Positions 8,402 through 18,128 of a stretch of 64,000 nucleotides of DNA are shown here, piece by piece. Numbering within the stretch: position 1 is the stretch's first letter; each line of letters opens with the position of its first letter. The stretch is taken from contig NZ_CP029773.1 in NCBI RefSeq assembly GCF_003205835.1, positions 3,380,501-3,444,500 of the forward strand, read 5' to 3'. Under the pieces are notes generated by a model, which saw only the letters and a program-made list of their open reading frames with translations, did not search any database and was not told where the DNA came from. Source of the stretch: Stenotrophomonas maltophilia (GTDB taxonomy: Bacteria; Pseudomonadota; Gammaproteobacteria; Xanthomonadales; Xanthomonadaceae). Both the position numbers and the translations under genes were made by a program.

Positions 8402-10282
8402 ATGCCCACAGCCCCTGCCCCCGCTGCCACCTCCTACGCAGGCCCCGCCCGCCGCTGGCGCCGGCTCGCATGGTGGTCCCTGTTCGTCATGGGCAATGCA
8501 TTGCTGGCGATGATGATCACCCTCGGCAACGTGCCGCTGCGCGACAACCCGGGCGGCAGCCTGGGGCTGGCCTATCTGGCGATCGCCCTGCCCGGCCACC
8601 TGCTTGCCTTCGGCGCGCTGGCCGGCGTGCTGCCGCTGCTGCTGGGCCTGTGGCCACGCAGTGCGCGCCCGCTGAGCATCAGCGCCGTGCTGCTGCAGGG
8701 CCTGTGGCTATGCCTGTTGCTGGTTGATGCGAAGGTTTTCACTCTGTATCGGTTCCACCTCAATGCCATGGTGGTGAACATGGTGTTCGGCGGCGCGCTG
8801 CAGGACCAGGTGGCGCTGTCGTGGAAGACCTGGGCGCAGGTCGGCCTGCTGATCGCAGCGATCTTCACTGCCGAAGGCATCCTCGCCTGGGCCTGCTGGA
8901 AGCTGCTGCCTGCCGCGCCGCGCCGGCGGCGGGTACTCCAGGCCTGGATGGCGGTCGTGCTGCTGATGGCCGGCGGCCAGGTCGCCACCGCCTACTACGA
9001 TGCGCGCGGCGACCGCGACGTGATCGCCCAGTGGAACTACCTGCCCTGGGCGCAGCCGATCACTGCCAAGAGCTTCATGCGCAGGCTGGGCGTGGTCAGC
9101 GAGCAGCAGGTCGGCCTGCCCGATCCACGCCATGCGCAGCTGTTGTACCCGCTGCAGCCACTGCGCTGCCAGAATCCCCACCGGCCGAATGTGCTGATGG
9201 TGGTGCTGGAATCACTGCGCCACGACGCCCTCACCCCGCAGATCATGCCGAACACCTCGGCACTGGCGCAGGACGCGCGCGTGTACGACCGCCACTTCAG
9301 CACCGGCAATGCCACCCGCTACGGATTGTTCGGCCTGCTCTACGGCCTTCCGGGCGGCTACTGGCAGAGCATGCTCGACGAGCAGCGCGGCTCGCAGTTG
9401 TTCAAGGTGCTGGGCCAGCAGGGTTACGACCTGCATCTGTACGGCAGTGCGCCGATGTACAGCCCAGAGTTCGACCGCACTGTGTTCGCGGATGTCCGCG
9501 ACCAGCTGCACCAGGGGCCTTCCGAGCTGGGTTCGGAAGGACGCGACCGCAGCATCGTGGACGCGCTGCGGAAGGACATCCGGACCAGCCAGGCCGCGCA
9601 CACGCCGTGGTTCGGGTTCGTCTTCCTCGATTCCACCCACGCGCCCTACCACATGCCTCCCGGCTACCCGCCGCTGGCGACCCCGATGGCGAGGGAAATC
9701 GACGTCATGAAGTTCGGCCCGGACCACGACCCGACCCCCGAACTGAACAAGTATCGGACGGCCGTGCACTACGCCGACAGTCTGGTCGGCACGCTGCTGG
9801 ACGATCTTCGCGCGCAGGGCCTGGACCAGGACACGATCGTGCTGGTCACCGGCGACCATGCCGAGGAATTCAACGACCTCAAACTGAATTACTGGGGCCA
9901 CAACGGCAACTTCTCCGACTACCAGCTGCAGGTACCGTTCGTGCTGCACTGGCCCGGAAAGGGCAATGCACATGAAACGCGCATCAGCTCGCACGAGGAC
10001 TGGGTGCCGACCCTGATGCGCCACGCATTGGGCTGCGAGAACACGCTCACCGATTTCAGTACTGGCCAGGACCTGCTGGCCGAACCTGCGGGCGAGCGCG
10101 CGCTGGTGGTGGAAAGCTGGTCGCAACGGGCCGTCCGCCATGGCAACGCCATCTACGTGTTCGACAAGTTCGGCAACGCGACCTCGCTGGACCTGCACTA
10201 CCGCCCACTGCCGCAGCAGGCCCCGGATGCCGCTGCCGTCCGTACCGCATGGGAAGCGCTGACCCGCTTCCGCAACCGCTGA
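8402..10282 (+). CDS. PbgA/YejM-like inner-membrane protein with sulfatase-fold domain
   Basis: A 626-residue protein with an N-terminal membrane domain (five helices in about the first 190 residues, DUF3413-like; LLVDAKVFTLYRFHLNAM resembles the matching E. coli YejM segment) and a C-terminal alkaline-phosphatase/sulfatase-like periplasmic domain. In enterobacteria YejM (PbgA/LapC) senses lipopolysaccharide and controls LpxC turnover. Unlike my recollection of the E. coli protein, the metal-site residues of catalytic family members are kept: Glu270 (VVLESLRHD), Thr305 (GNATR) and Asp485-His486 (GDHAEEF). The start at 8402 is uncertain; an upstream in-frame ATG at 8321 would add 27 residues and neither has a clear ribosome site. 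It leads a row of envelope-glycan genes with 18 nt to the next. Confidence 0.8.
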   Translation: MPTAPAPAATSYAGPARRWRRLAWWSLFVMGNALLAMMITLGNVPLRDNPGGSLGLAYLAIALPGHLLAFGALAGVLPLLLGLWPRSARPLSISAVLLQGLWLCLLLVDAKVFTLYRFHLNAMVVNMVFGGALQDQVALSWKTWAQVGLLIAAIFTAEGILAWACWKLLPAAPRRRRVLQAWMAVVLLMAGGQVATAYYDARGDRDVIAQWNYLPWAQPITAKSFMRRLGVVSEQQVGLPDPRHAQLLYPLQPLRCQNPHRPNVLMVVLESLRHDALTPQIMPNTSALAQDARVYDRHFSTGNATRYGLFGLLYGLPGGYWQSMLDEQRGSQLFKVLGQQGYDLHLYGSAPMYSPEFDRTVFADVRDQLHQGPSELGSEGRDRSIVDALRKDIRTSQAAHTPWFGFVFLDSTHAPYHMPPGYPPLATPMAREIDVMKFGPDHDPTPELNKYRTAVHYADSLVGTLLDDLRAQGLDQDTIVLVTGDHAEEFNDLKLNYWGHNGNFSDYQLQVPFVLHWPGKGNAHETRISSHEDWVPTLMRHALGCENTLTDFSTGQDLLAEPAGERALVVESWSQRAVRHGNAIYVFDKFGNATSLDLHYRPLPQQAPDAAAVRTAWEALTRFRNR

Positions 10283-10300
10283 CCACAGAGGATGGTTTCC

Positions 10301-11446
10301 ATGAAACGCGCACTGCGCATCCTGCACACCGAAGCCGCCAGGGGCATGGGGGGCCAGGAGATCTACATCTTCCGCCACATGCAGGTGATGCGTGCGCGTG
10401 GCCATGAGGTGTCGCTGCTGTGCCAGCCCGATGCACGCCTGGCCCAGCTGGCTCGCGATGATGGCTTCACCGTACATACCCTGCGCATGGGAGGCCTGGC
10501 ACGGCTGCTGCGCGGCATCTGGTCGGTATCGCGCCTGGTGCGCCGCGAGCGCTATGACGTGGTCAATACCACCAGCCGCCGTGACGCGCTGATCGCTGCC
10601 GCCGGCGCGCGCCTGGGCGGTACACCGCTGGTGGTGCGCTCGCGCCACCTGATGAGCCCGGTCAACTCGCTGCTCACCTATACCCGCCTACCGCACCGGA
10701 TCATCACCGTCAGCGACTTCGTCAAGCAGCTGCTGGTCGATCGTGGCATCGCTGCGGAGCGCATCGGCATCGTGCCCCCCATGGCGACACCACCACGCTG
10801 GAACGCCTCCGGGCAGGCCGATGCGTGGACCCGCCTGCAGGACACCCGCGCCCAGGTGCGTGCCGAACTCGGTTTCGCCGAGCGCGACATCGTGGTCGGC
10901 TGCGTGGCCGTGCTGCGCGAGCCCAAGGGCCATGCCGAACTGCTGCATGCCATTGCGCCGTTGTGCAAGGCCAACCCCGACCTGCATCTGGCCGTGGTCG
11001 GCGACGGCGAGCCGGTGATGGGCCGCCTGCAGGCCCTGCGCGGCGAACTCGGGCTGGAGCGCCAGGTGCATCTGCTCGGCTTCCGCAGCGACGCCCACCG
11101 GCTGATGGCCGGTTTCGACATCTTCGCCCTGGCCACCCACAAGGAGGCTTCGGGCACGGTCTTCCTCGAAGCCGCGCAGGCGGCGCTGCCGATCGTCTCG
11201 CACCGCGTTGGTGGCGTACCTGAAATGCTGGTGGAAGGCAGCAATGCCATCCTCACCCGGCTGGGCGATGACGCCGCCCTCACCGGCGCGTTGCGCCTGC
11301 TGGTGGACGATCCGGAACGCCGGCGGCAGATGGGCCGTGCCGGTTGGGACTGGATCCGCAGCACTGCGCGGTTCAGCGCGGCCGGCCATGGCGAGGCCAC
11401 CGAAAATTACTACCTCCAATGGTTGAAGGAGCTGGGTCATGGCTAA
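10301..11446 (+). CDS. Glycosyltransferase family 4
   Basis: A 381-residue GT-B-fold glycosyltransferase, probably cytoplasmic and transferring a sugar from a nucleotide donor onto a lipid-linked or polysaccharide acceptor. The N-terminal acceptor domain has GMGGQEIYIF (about residues 15-24), and the donor domain has VVGDGEP, then the E-x7-E motif EASGTVFLE, and the family-typical SHRVGGVPEML. ATG 10301 is chosen over the ATG at 10292 because AGAGGA lies 8 nt upstream of it. It overlaps the next gene by 8 nt, so the two are co-translated. Acceptor and sugar are unknown; the context suggests cell-surface glycan assembly. Confidence 0.85.
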   Translation: MKRALRILHTEAARGMGGQEIYIFRHMQVMRARGHEVSLLCQPDARLAQLARDDGFTVHTLRMGGLARLLRGIWSVSRLVRRERYDVVNTTSRRDALIAAAGARLGGTPLVVRSRHLMSPVNSLLTYTRLPHRIITVSDFVKQLLVDRGIAAERIGIVPPMATPPRWNASGQADAWTRLQDTRAQVRAELGFAERDIVVGCVAVLREPKGHAELLHAIAPLCKANPDLHLAVVGDGEPVMGRLQALRGELGLERQVHLLGFRSDAHRLMAGFDIFALATHKEASGTVFLEAAQAALPIVSHRVGGVPEMLVEGSNAILTRLGDDAALTGALRLLVDDPERRRQMGRAGWDWIRSTARFSAAGHGEATENYYLQWLKELGHG

Positions 11447-12296
11447 TGCCAGAACCGTACCGGTGCTGATGCACCACCATGTCAGCAACTCTCCGGGCAT
11501 GATCACCGTCTCCCCTGAGAACTTCGAGAGCCAGATCGCCTGGCTCGCACGTACCGGCTGGACATCGCTGACGCTGGACCAGTACGCCGACTTCCTTGCC
11601 GGCAAGCCGGTACCGCGCAAGTCGATCGTGATCACGTTCGATGACGGCTACCTGGACAACTGGGTCTACGCCCATCCGATCCTGCAGAAGTACGGCATGC
11701 ATGCGGTGGTGTTCGTGGTCACCGGCTGGATGCACGAAGGACCGGTACGCCCGCACGCCGGCATCGAAGGCGCGGAGCTGCCGGTTACGCCGGAACACCG
11801 TGCCTGCGAAGACCTGATCTACAAGCAGGGCCGCAGCGACGAAGTGATGATGCGCTGGAGCGAAGCGCGCGCGGCGATCGAAGCGGGCACGTTCGAGGTC
11901 CACTGCCACACCCACAGCCACACCCGCTGGCTGAAGCGTGACGACCTGGATCGTGCACAGCGCCGCGAAGGCATCAGCGGTGACCTGGCGATGGCCAGGC
12001 AGACGCTGCTGGAGAAGCTCGGCGAAGTCTCCGACACGCTGTGCTGGCCCTATGGTGACTTCGACGATGACTACATCGAAGTGGCGCGCGAACAGGGTTT
12101 CCGCTACCTGCATACCACCCATCCGTTCGGCCGCAACGTGGTCGGTGGAGATCCGGAGCGCATCTACCGCTTCGCGATCCGCAACCGCCCGGCCAGCTGG
12201 CTTCGCAAACGCATCGCCTGGAGCTACAACCCGCTGATCGCACCGATCTTCAACGGCTTCAAGGCCCGGCAGAAGAAGATGGTGCCGGGCCCGTAA
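11439..12296 (+). CDS. Polysaccharide deacetylase family protein
   Basis: A 285-residue NodB-homology (carbohydrate esterase 4) protein that would remove acetyl groups from an N-acetylated sugar. Motif 1 is TFDDGY with Asp68-Asp69; the metal-binding motif 2 is HCHTHSHT (His155 to His161, with the H-x3-H pair His157/His161); LCWPYGDFD provides the later conserved segment. There is no signal peptide, so it probably acts in the cytoplasm on a lipid-linked intermediate, like other deacetylases encoded beside glycosyltransferases. It overlaps the preceding GT4 gene by 8 nt and precedes galE. Confidence 0.85.
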   Translation: MANARTVPVLMHHHVSNSPGMITVSPENFESQIAWLARTGWTSLTLDQYADFLAGKPVPRKSIVITFDDGYLDNWVYAHPILQKYGMHAVVFVVTGWMHEGPVRPHAGIEGAELPVTPEHRACEDLIYKQGRSDEVMMRWSEARAAIEAGTFEVHCHTHSHTRWLKRDDLDRAQRREGISGDLAMARQTLLEKLGEVSDTLCWPYGDFDDDYIEVAREQGFRYLHTTHPFGRNVVGGDPERIYRFAIRNRPASWLRKRIAWSYNPLIAPIFNGFKARQKKMVPGP

Positions 12297-12371
12297 ACGG
12301 CGCGAATGCACCGGTCCCGGCGATCGGGCAGCACCCGATTCTTGAATGGATTCGAAGGAACAGTGAAGGCA

Positions 12372-13394
12372 ATGAACGTACTGGTGACCGGCGGCGCTGG
12401 CTATATCGGCTCGCATGCATGCGTCGAGCTGCAGCAGCAGGGGCACGATGTCGTCATCGTGGACTCGCTGTGCAACAGCGACGCCGGTGTCGTCGAGCGC
12501 ATCGGGCGGATCACCGGCGCGGCGCCGGTGTTCGTGCAGGCTGACATCCGTGATCGACCGCGCATGACCGCCCTGATGCAGCAGCATGCGATCGATGCCG
12601 TGCTGCACTTCGCGGCGCTCAAATCCGTGGGCGAATCGCAGAAGGTGCCCCTGCAGTACTTCGACAGCAACATCAGCGGCACGATCGCCCTGCTCGGTGC
12701 GATGCAGGATGCCGGGGTGACGCTGCTGGTCTTCAGCTCCTCCGCCACCGTGTACGGCAACCAGGAGCACTGCCCGGTGGCCGAGTCCGCTTCAACCTGT
12801 GCGATGACGCCCTATGGCCGTACCAAGCTGGTGGTGGAACAGATGCTTGCAGACCTGATCGCCACGGGCCAGGACCTGCATGTGGCGACGCTGCGCTACT
12901 TCAATCCCGTCGGCGCGCATGGCACGGCATTGATCGGCGAGCTGCCGCAGGGGACACCGAGCAACCTGATGCCCTACATCGCGCAGGTTGCCGCCGGACT
13001 GCTGCCGGAAGTCCAGGTCTTCGGTGATGACTATCCGACCCATGACGGCACCGGCGTACGCGACTACATCCATGTGCAGGATGTAGCCAATGCCCATGTG
13101 CTGGCCCTGCAGTTCCTGCGCGATCAACGGCGCAGCATCACGCTCAACCTCGGCACCGGCCAGGGCCACAGCGTGCTGGAGCTGATCCAGGCGTTCGAGC
13201 AGGTCACCGGGACACGGATTCCGTTCCGCATCGTCCCGCGACGCAATGGCGACATCGCGGTCAGCTTCGCCGACGCCTCGCTGGCGCTGCGCGAGCTGGG
13301 CTGGAAGGCCCGGCACACGCTGGCCGACATGTGTCGCGACACCTGGAAGTGGCAGCGGGAAATGCCGACCCAAGCGCCACCGTCACGCCCGTGA
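12372..13394 (+). CDS. galE: UDP-glucose 4-epimerase
   Basis: A 340-residue short-chain dehydrogenase-type epimerase that interconverts UDP-glucose and UDP-galactose (possibly also the N-acetyl forms). The NAD-binding GGAGYIGS is at residues 7-14; the catalytic SSSATVYG is at 122-129 and Tyr148-x3-Lys152 (YGRTK) follows, all at the positions found in E. coli GalE. The C-terminus (HDGTGVRDYIHV, GTGQGHSVLE) is normal. It lies 75 nt after the deacetylase, likely in the same transcript, and would supply galactose donors for the neighbouring glycosyltransferase. Confidence 0.93.
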   Translation: MNVLVTGGAGYIGSHACVELQQQGHDVVIVDSLCNSDAGVVERIGRITGAAPVFVQADIRDRPRMTALMQQHAIDAVLHFAALKSVGESQKVPLQYFDSNISGTIALLGAMQDAGVTLLVFSSSATVYGNQEHCPVAESASTCAMTPYGRTKLVVEQMLADLIATGQDLHVATLRYFNPVGAHGTALIGELPQGTPSNLMPYIAQVAAGLLPEVQVFGDDYPTHDGTGVRDYIHVQDVANAHVLALQFLRDQRRSITLNLGTGQGHSVLELIQAFEQVTGTRIPFRIVPRRNGDIAVSFADASLALRELGWKARHTLADMCRDTWKWQREMPTQAPPSRP

Positions 13395-13410
13395 GCGATA
13401 CACCGCACCT

Positions 13411-13430
13411 GCCTGCGCCATGACGCAGGC
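13411..13430. terminator. Hairpin between convergent galE and RcnB-family gene
   Basis: GCCTGCG (13411-13417) pairs with CGCAGGC (13424-13430) around a 6-nt loop in the 48-nt gap between two convergent genes. There is no T-run, so it is a weak or factor-assisted terminator at best. Confidence 0.4.
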
Positions 13431-13442
13431 TGGTTCCATCGG

Positions 13443-13925
13443 TCAGAAGAATCGCCCGTAGACGACCTGCACGATCTCGCCGTTGCCCGTGTTTATCAGC
13501 AGTGCATCGGGCCCATAGCGCACCCATTCAAAGCCCATCGGCGGCATGTCCAGGCCGAACAGCCAGAAATCGTTGAGGATATAGTCGCCGACCCAGTAGG
13601 GGCGCGGCAGGATCTGTCCGTAGTGCCAACGCTGGTAGGCGTAGCCGACCGGCGGATGATAGGGGCCGATGCGGAAGGCATGGTCGGCACGGAAATTGTG
13701 CCGGTAGTCTTCGCGGAACGCTGGGCGCGCATTACCCAGTTCGCGCGGGCGCTCCATCCGCGGGTAGCCCCACGGCGCCCGCAGGGGCTCTTCGCGTGGC
13801 GCGGACATGTGCGGCCCTCCTTCGGGCCGGCGTTCTGCGCTGGCAATGGAGACACCGCCCAGCAGCGGCAGCACCAGCAGCGCACCTGCCAGCAGGCGGC
13901 GGCTGTAGCGCAGTGAGGTGTTCAT
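13443..13925 (-). CDS. RcnB-family periplasmic protein
   Basis: A 160-residue exported protein. A signal peptide is clear (MNTSLRYSRRLLAG, hydrophobic stretch, cleavage after SIASA). The mature part is rich in Arg, Pro, Tyr and Gly and ends with YDILNDFWLFGL-like and WVRYGPDALLINTGNGEIVQVV segments typical of the RcnB family, whose E. coli member is a periplasmic protein in nickel/cobalt homeostasis. Metal function here is not shown. The ATG at 13923-13925 has AAGGA 8 nt upstream; an ATG two codons earlier is too close to that site. It is convergent with galE. Confidence 0.8.
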   Translation of the reverse strand: MNTSLRYSRRLLAGALLVLPLLGGVSIASAERRPEGGPHMSAPREEPLRAPWGYPRMERPRELGNARPAFREDYRHNFRADHAFRIGPYHPPVGYAYQRWHYGQILPRPYWVGDYILNDFWLFGLDMPPMGFEWVRYGPDALLINTGNGEIVQVVYGRFF

Positions 13926-14127
13926 GGTCATGGTCCTTGCAACGAAGGAAGAAGGATGGAGCGTGGTCCGCTCCGACCGGGTCCCCACCTGCGCATGGCG
14001 TGCGTCGATGCAGGGATCCTGATGCCGGGGATACGCCGCGCATCGTTCAAAGCGCGTCACAAAGCGCACAGCAGCAGCTGAACGTGATCGCAGATCGCGA
14101 TCGGTTCAGCCAGTGGTGCTGGAAAGC

Positions 14128-14153
14128 GACATGGCCGCAGAAGCGGCCATGTC
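14128..14153 (-). terminator. Hairpin after glmM
   Basis: A perfect 11-bp stem (GACATGGCCGC/GCGGCCATGTC) with an AGAA loop lies 29 nt beyond the glmM stop. On the minus strand the bases after it are CGCTTTCC, so the T-run is poor, but position and stem strength fit a terminator. Confidence 0.6.
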
Positions 14154-14181
14154 GGGGTGCCAGGTTGTACCGTCGCCAGCC

Positions 14182-15542
14182 TCAGGCCGCGGCGTCGCGC
14201 ACCGCAGCGGACAGGCGGTCCAGCGTGTCCTGCATCAGCGCTGCGTCATCGGCCTCGACCGTAACCCGCACCACAGGCTCGGTACCGGACGGGCGCAGGA
14301 ACGCACGACCACGACCCGCCACCGATTGCTGCGCGACGGCCAGCGCGGCCTGCACGCTGTCGGCCTGCACCGTGGCCTTGGCCGAGACATTGCCCAGCCG
14401 CACGTTGACCGTCTTCTGCGGCACCCGCATCAGCCCCTTGAGTGCCTGGCGCAGGGTCTGCCCGCTGTTGCGCAGCGCCACCAGTACCTGCAGCGCGCTG
14501 ACGATGCCGTCACCGGTGGTGGCCCGGTCCAGGCACAGCAGGTGGCCGGAGGCTTCGCCGCCGAGCACGCCGCCACCTTCGATCAGCGCCTGGTGCACGT
14601 AGCGATCGCCGACATTGCTGCGCACGAACGGAATCTGCAGGTCGGCAAATGCCTTCTCCACACCGTAGTTGCTCATCAGCGTACCGACCACCGGACCGCG
14701 CAGGCGACCTTCGTCCTTCCACGCGCGCGCCAGGATGTACAGCAGGTCATCACCGTCGACCGGATTGCCCTGGTCGTCGGCCATCAGCACACGGTCGCCA
14801 TCACCATCGAAGGCGATGCCGAGATCGGCACGGGTTTCGCGGACCTTGGCCGCCAGGTTGTCGATATGGGTGGAACCCACGCCGGCGTTGATGTTGACGC
14901 CGTTGGGCTCGGCACCAATGCCGATCACCTCGGCGCCCAGTTCGCGGAACAGCAGTGGTGCGATCTGGTAGGTGGCGCCGTGCGCGCAGTCCAGCACCAG
15001 GCGCACGCCACGCAGATCAAATGCGCGCGGCACGCTGGCCTTGCAGAACTCGATGTAGCGGCCGACCGCTTCGCGCGCACGCGACGCCTTGCCCAGCTTT
15101 TCCGATTCGGCGGTGGTGAACGGAACGTCCAGCGCCGCTTCCAGGGCCAGTTCGGTGGCATCGTCGAGCTTCTCGCCCTGGGCGGAGAAGAACTTGATGC
15201 CGTTGTCGTAGTGCGGGTTGTGCGAAGCGCTGATGACGATGCCGGCATCCACGCCCAGCGTGCGGGTCAGGAACGCCACCGCCGGGGTCGGCATCGGCCC
15301 CAGCAGCTGTACGTCGGCGCCGGCGGCGACCAGGCCGGCTTCCAGTGCCGCTTCGAACATGTAACCGGAGATGCGGGTGTCCTTGCCGATCACCACGATC
15401 GGCCGGCGCCCGTCCTGGCCGCGCTGGGCGACCAGGACACGGCCCAGGGCATTGCCCAGGCGCAGCACGAAGTCGGCCGAGATCACGCCCTGGCCGACCC
15501 GCCCACGGATGCCATCAGTACCGAAGTACTTGCGGCCTCCCA

Positions 15543-15543
<1 letters not shown>
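14182..15543 (-). CDS. glmM: Phosphoglucosamine mutase
   Basis: A 453-residue enzyme of the phosphohexomutase family that converts glucosamine 6-phosphate to glucosamine 1-phosphate for UDP-GlcNAc, hence for peptidoglycan and lipopolysaccharide. FGTDGIRG is at residues 7-14; the phosphorylated serine is Ser107 in ISASHNP; the magnesium loop is FDGDGDR; the C-terminal phosphate-binding loop is RPSGTEP. ATG 15541-15543 overlaps the accD stop as TGATG, so it follows accD in an operon. A TTG codon directly upstream is not a likely start. Linkage of accD and glmM joins fatty-acid and cell-wall precursor genes. Confidence 0.96.
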
Positions 15544-16418
<875 letters not shown>

Positions 16419-16561
16419 GCGGGAGGACACTTCCGTTCAGGGCGGCCCAGGGGCCGCAAAGGCGGACAGTCTAGCTCCGCTTTCCCCGCCCGTGCACCCC
16501 CTTGCCGGCCACGGGGCAGCTGGAAAAAACCATGCTGGGACGTACGTTTAGGTGCGGGGAA

Positions 16562-16630
16562 GTGCCAGCCGCTGGCCGGCAACCCTTGTCGCACACGCGG
16601 CCCAGGCGTGTGCCGGCCAGCGGCCGGCAC
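16562..16630. repeat. SMAG-type inverted dimer between trpA and accD
   Basis: GTGCCAGCCGCTGGCCGGC (16562-16580) is matched by the inverted GCCGGCCAGCGGCCGGCAC (16612-16630), giving a long-range hairpin whose arms can each also fold alone. The terminal GTAG of the family is degraded here (GAAGTG on the left). It ends 6 nt from the trpA stop codon. Confidence 0.75.
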
Positions 16631-16636
16631 TCCCCC

Positions 16637-17446
16637 TCAGGCATCCAGCGCCTGCCGCAGCGGGGCGAGGAAGGCCCGGGCGCGCTGCGCGGCCTCTTCC
16701 GCCGAGCCCGCTTCGGCCAACGCCGCCACCAGCGCGCTGCCCACCACCACGCCGTCGGCCTGGCGGGCCATGGCCGCAGCACTGTCGGCATCCTTGATGC
16801 CGAAGCCCGCCACCACCGGCACCGACGCGCGCACGCGCAATGCCTGCAGGCGGGCACTGGCGGCATCGCTGTCCAGGCGCTCGGACGCGCCGGTGACACC
16901 GGCAAAGCTGACGTAATAGAGATAGCCACGGGCCAGCGTCAGCAGCTTGTCGGCACGCGCCTCGCTGGTGGTCGGCGACGCCAGCAGGACCAGCGCCAGG
17001 CCGGCTGCGTCGAACGCCTGCAGGGCCTCGCCCGCTTCTTCCGGCGGCAGGTCGACCAGCAGCACACCGTCCACGCCGGCGTCCACGGCGGCCTTGGCGA
17101 AGGCCGCGTAGCCGTGGATCTCCACCGGGTTCAGGTAGCCCATCAGCACCACCGGGGTCTGCGCATCGCGCTCGCGGAACTGCGCCACGGCCTGCAGCAC
17201 ATAGCGGCTGCCGGCCCCCCGCGCCAGCGCGCGCTCGGAGCTGCGCTGGATGGTCGGGCCATCGGCCATCGGGTCGGAGAACGGCACGCCCAGTTCGATC
17301 ACGTCGGCGCCGGCGTCCACCAGTGCGTGCATGACCGGCACGGTCGCTTCCAGCGACGGATCACCCGCCGTGACGAAGGGAATCAGCGCCTTGCGCTGCT
17401 GCTCGCGCAGGCGCTGGAAACAGGCATCGAGTCGGGATACAGGCAT
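16637..17446 (-). CDS. trpA: Tryptophan synthase subunit alpha
   Basis: A 269-residue TIM-barrel subunit that cleaves indole-3-glycerol phosphate and channels indole to TrpB. Catalytic Glu51 and Asp62 are in DVIELGVPFSDPMADGP; the phosphate loop is near GFGIKD and VVGSALV. The ATG at 17444-17446 has AAGGA 10 nt upstream; a TTG six codons earlier is unlikely. It begins 1 nt after the stop of the lipoprotein gene that separates it from trpB, so the three genes are almost certainly one transcript. Confidence 0.96.
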   Translation of the reverse strand: MPVSRLDACFQRLREQQRKALIPFVTAGDPSLEATVPVMHALVDAGADVIELGVPFSDPMADGPTIQRSSERALARGAGSRYVLQAVAQFRERDAQTPVVLMGYLNPVEIHGYAAFAKAAVDAGVDGVLLVDLPPEEAGEALQAFDAAGLALVLLASPTTSEARADKLLTLARGYLYYVSFAGVTGASERLDSDAASARLQALRVRASVPVVAGFGIKDADSAAAMARQADGVVVGSALVAALAEAGSAEEAAQRARAFLAPLRQALDA

Positions 17447-17447
17447 C

Positions 17448-18128
17448 TCAGGCACATCCTTCAATCAGTTCAATCGCATCGCTGGTCCCCCAGTACATCC
17501 GGGTGACCTTCCCTTCAAACAGTTCCAGGCGGATGCCCAGGTCCGAACCCGGGTCCTGCCAGGTGAGGTACTCGCCCTGGTCACCGTCGTAGGCATGGGG
17601 GCTGGACACCGGCGGCTTCGGGAACTGGGCCACGGCCTGGGCACGGGTCATGCCGATGCGCAGGCCGAACGGTCCCGGCTGTTCAACCGGCAGCTCCGGC
17701 TCGTCGCCCGGCTTCAGATCAAAACGGACCACGCGATCGTCGTCGGTCATCATCGACACGCCCGGCGGCAGCCCCTTGCCGTCGTAGTACTCGCAGTCGC
17801 CTTCGAAGAATTCCTTCGCGCCCTGCGCCTTCCAGGGCCCCAGGGCGTTCAGGTCACTCATGTGCTGGCCGACCAGCACCTCGCCGGCATGGTCCAGTGC
17901 AACCGAGGCGACGGCGGGTGCGTTGTCGCCATTACTGGCTTCCACAGACGGCGGATCGTCGATCGGCGTGCGCGCCATCGGGTCGAGGGCATCATTGGCG
18001 GCTAGCTGCTGCGCCGGCTGCGTGGTGGCCTTGGCGGCCGGCGCCAGCACCGGTGGCTCCGGCGGCTTGCACGCGGCCAACCCAAGCGCCAGCAGCAGCA
18101 CCCCGCTGTTCCGCAGCCGCGCGCTCAC
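17448..18128 (-). CDS. Predicted lipoprotein encoded between trpB and trpA
   Basis: A 226-residue protein not assigned to a named family by me. The N-terminus ([20 protein letters not shown]) is a lipoprotein signal with lipobox LAAC at residues 17-20. After a Pro/Ala-rich linker of about 60 residues there is a globular domain with [18 protein letters not shown], a segment that could bind or respond to small ligands, and [18 protein letters not shown], which resembles short repeats seen in other exported proteins. GTG 18126-18128 overlaps the trpB stop as GTGA, and its own stop is 1 nt before trpA. Its role in or beside tryptophan synthesis is unknown, and a periplasmic lipoprotein cannot act directly on the cytoplasmic enzyme. 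Confidence 0.8.
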   Translation of the reverse strand: MSARLRNSGVLLLALGLAACKPPEPPVLAPAAKATTQPAQQLAANDALDPMARTPIDDPPSVEASNGDNAPAVASVALDHAGEVLVGQHMSDLNALGPWKAQGAKEFFEGDCEYYDGKGLPPGVSMMTDDDRVVRFDLKPGDEPELPVEQPGPFGLRIGMTRAQAVAQFPKPPVSSPHAYDGDQGEYLTWQDPGSDLGIRLELFEGKVTRMYWGTSDAIELIEGCA

